From an uncultured Bacillota bacterium (GTDB lineage: Bacteria > Bacillota_I > Bacilli_A > Izemoplasmatales > UBA1188): a stretch of 5,154 bases of DNA. Of the stretch, positions 3,768-5,154 are shown one piece after another. Below the pieces are notes generated by a model. That model made no database searches. It had not been told where the DNA came from and was given only the letters and a program-made list of their open reading frames with translations. The stretch spans positions 1 through 5,154 of the forward strand of contig ONMY01000153.1 in the NCBI GenBank assembly GCA_900318975.1. The letters run 5' to 3'. Numbering within the stretch: the first letter of the stretch is position 1; the number at the start of each line of letters is the position of its first letter. Made by a program: the position numbers and the translations under genes.

Positions 3768-5154
3768 GTTTAGAATATTTTTCATACAGAAAATCAATAT
3801 AATCTTTTGTGGTAAAATCTCTTCCTGTGATTTCCTTAATCCAATCGTTTGGATCTTTAATTGGAGCTATACTAAATACCTTTTCTTTTAACCAATTTTT
3901 GATTAATTCAAGGTTTCCATCGAGAAGAACTTTATCGAAATCCATTTCCTCTTTCATCTTATTTAGAATCATTGCACCATAAGCATTTCCAATTGCATAA
4001 GATGGGAAATATCCAAAAGCGCCACCTGTCCAGTGAACATCTTGTAATATTCCTTCACTATCGTTATTTGGTTCAATGCCAAGGTATTCTTTGTATTTTT
4101 TGTTCCACTCAAGGTTTAATCCTTGAGTGGAAATCTTTCCATTTATCAGATCTTTTTCAAGCTCATATCTTATTAATATATGTATAGAATAAGTTAGTTC
4201 ATCTGATTCAGTACGAATTAAACTTGCCTCAGCAATATTTATTCCCCTATAGAATTCATCGAAAGAAACATCATTAAATATATCAGGACATATCTCTTTA
4301 GTTTTATTATATAGATGTTTAATATAGTTTTCGTTTCTCCCTATGTAATTTTCATAAAACCTTGAAATAGTTTCATGTTCAGCACTTGTAATATAATTAC
4401 CAAGTCCTAGAATAGATAATTCATGTGGAATGTTTTGTCCAAAAATCGCATGTCCACCTTCATGTATTACACTATATATATTGGAAGTAAACATATCAGT
4501 ATGATAATGAGTTGTGATTCTAGTATCGTGTTCACTTGGAAAGTCAGTAAAAGGATGTTCTGTAGTAGATAAAACACCGCAATTTGTGTCAAATCCATTG
4601 AACTTTAGAAGGTATTCACTCATCTTTTCTTGAAGTGGTATTTCAACGTTATATGAGAGAAAATCCCTGCGAGGTTGTTTAGAAGTGCTTATTTTCTTTA
4701 TTATTGGTAATATTCCTTCCTTTAATTCACCAAAAAACTTATCGAGAATAACCTCATTATTACCAGGTTCAAAATCGTCAAGAAGTGTATCGTAGTAGGT
4801 ACTAAATTTATTACCTCTAAGTTCGATCATCTTCCTGCTCATTTCTACGATTTTTTTAAGTGTTGGCTCATATAAATTATAGTCACCTTTCTCTTTTGCG
4901 TTTAACCATTCTGTATAAGATTTTCCAAGAAGAAGAGAGTTTTCATATTGTAGTTCAGGAGTAATATTTATATTCTTAATATAATCTTTATATTGAAATT
5001 CAAATAATCTTTTATGAGGGGTATCGAATTCATCTCTTTTTTCGTATGCCTCTTTTACATAGTTTATATAATCATCACTCTTTAATACCTTAAAATAATC
5101 TGATTCAATTCTCGCAAGAGCTTTATCGCTTTCAGCGCTTGCTCCTCTTGGCGC
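3754..5154 (-). CDS. M32-family metallocarboxypeptidase (Taq carboxypeptidase type), N-terminus beyond the window
   Basis: The frame is open from the window edge to TAA at 3756-3754: 466 visible residues against a family length near 500, so roughly 30-40 N-terminal residues are missing. The in-frame ATG at 4842 is internal, because the 104 residues before it read as normal M32 N-terminal sequence (for example YTEWLNAKEKGDYNLYEPTL). Family landmarks, numbered from the first visible codon: YDTLLDDFEPG (121-131); the zinc/catalytic HEGGH (231-235); HETISR (260-265), where E261 is 26 residues after H235, the spacing known for the third zinc ligand in this family; IRTESDELTY (313-322); and LQDVHWTGG...GYFPSY (370-386). 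All expected catalytic residues are present. Known role: a cytosolic metal-dependent carboxypeptidase releasing C-terminal amino acids (not proline) from peptides, probably for peptide turnover. No signal peptide can be judged. It is separated from nrdD by 307 bp with a terminator-like hairpin, so it is probably its own transcription unit. Confidence 0.95.
   Translation of the reverse strand, partial: APRGASAESDKALARIESDYFKVLKSDDYINYVKEAYEKRDEFDTPHKRLFEFQYKDYIKNINITPELQYENSLLLGKSYTEWLNAKEKGDYNLYEPTLKKIVEMSRKMIELRGNKFSTYYDTLLDDFEPGNNEVILDKFFGELKEGILPIIKKISTSKQPRRDFLSYNVEIPLQEKMSEYLLKFNGFDTNCGVLSTTEHPFTDFPSEHDTRITTHYHTDMFTSNIYSVIHEGGHAIFGQNIPHELSILGLGNYITSAEHETISRFYENYIGRNENYIKHLYNKTKEICPDIFNDVSFDEFYRGINIAEASLIRTESDELTYSIHILIRYELEKDLINGKISTQGLNLEWNKKYKEYLGIEPNNDSEGILQDVHWTGGAFGYFPSYAIGNAYGAMILNKMKEEMDFDKVLLDGNLELIKNWLKEKVFSIAPIKDPNDWIKEITGRDFTTKDYIDFLYEKYSKLYNF
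4103..4132. repeat. Perfect 12-bp inverted repeat with 6-base loop inside the carboxypeptidase gene
   Basis: TTCCACTCAAGG (4103-4114), TTTAAT, then CCTTGAGTGGAA (4121-4132). The stem is perfect and about half GC, well above its surroundings. It encodes STQGLNLEWN in a surface-like segment before the conserved WNKKYKEYLG. No T-run follows on the minus strand, so it is not a standard terminator. Such a long perfect stem is unlikely by chance in 5 kb, though its role is unknown. Confidence 0.6.

Noticed and set aside
3972..4187. 71-codon plus-strand open frame opposite the carboxypeptidase
   Set aside because: It is antisense to the strongly conserved LQDVHWTGG...GYFPSY coding region and has no independent evidence.
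4469..4484. NrdR-box-like ACACTATATATATTGG
   Set aside because: It resembles the NrdR consensus but misses the G at position 13, is a single box rather than a pair, and lies inside the carboxypeptidase gene about 1 kb from nrdD; probably chance from the NIYSV codons.
4840..4842. ATG at 4842 as the start of a short 362-residue carboxypeptidase
   Set aside because: The frame continues upstream without a stop to the window edge, and those 104 residues fit the M32 N-terminal region, so the gene is cut by the window rather than short.
1..5154. CRISPR arrays, tRNA/rRNA genes, insertion sequences or prophage genes
   Set aside because: No spaced repeats, tRNA-like folds, transposase motifs or terminal inverted repeats were seen; the window is nearly filled by metabolic genes.

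Overview
The window looks like a piece of chromosome from a low-GC, strictly or facultatively anaerobic member of the Bacillota, possibly of the Bacilli/Erysipelotrichia/Mollicutes-related gut lineages. The evidence is the strongly AT-rich sequence (an intergenic stretch of 54 bases has no G or C), the A/T-ending codons, the Shine-Dalgarno signal, and an oxygen-sensitive glycyl-radical ribonucleotide reductase. Tryptophan is encoded by TGG, so nothing suggests a TGA-Trp code. The genus cannot be named from this sequence.

Layout: positions 1-189 (+) hold the last 62 codons of a radical-SAM activating protein of the anaerobic ribonucleotide reductase type (NrdG2-like). It meets, tail to tail with a 4-bp overlap, a minus-strand pair: nrdD (1080-3446) followed after 3 bp by a thioredoxin-reductase-like flavoprotein (186-1076). 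Positions 3447-3753 are a 307-bp AT-rich intergenic region. It carries two minus-strand promoter candidates, a terminator-like hairpin, flanking inverted repeats and the nrdD ribosome binding site. Positions 3754-5154 (-) hold most of an M32-family metallocarboxypeptidase that runs off the right edge; the first in-frame ATG inside the window (4842) is not its real start.

The three left-hand genes form one functional module for making deoxyribonucleotides without oxygen. NrdG installs the glycyl radical on NrdD, and NrdD reduces ribonucleotides. Here NrdD carries a C-terminal glutaredoxin/NrdH-like domain (CPNC) and a NECxxN-type active-site motif, both pointing to a thiol reductant rather than formate. 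The co-transcribed flavoprotein has the thioredoxin-reductase CxxC but lacks recognisable NADPH-binding motifs, so the inferred electron path is reduced ferredoxin or flavodoxin (or NADH) -> flavoprotein -> fused glutaredoxin domain -> NrdD active site. This path is an inference from motifs. The carboxypeptidase is an ordinary neighbour with no evident link to the module.
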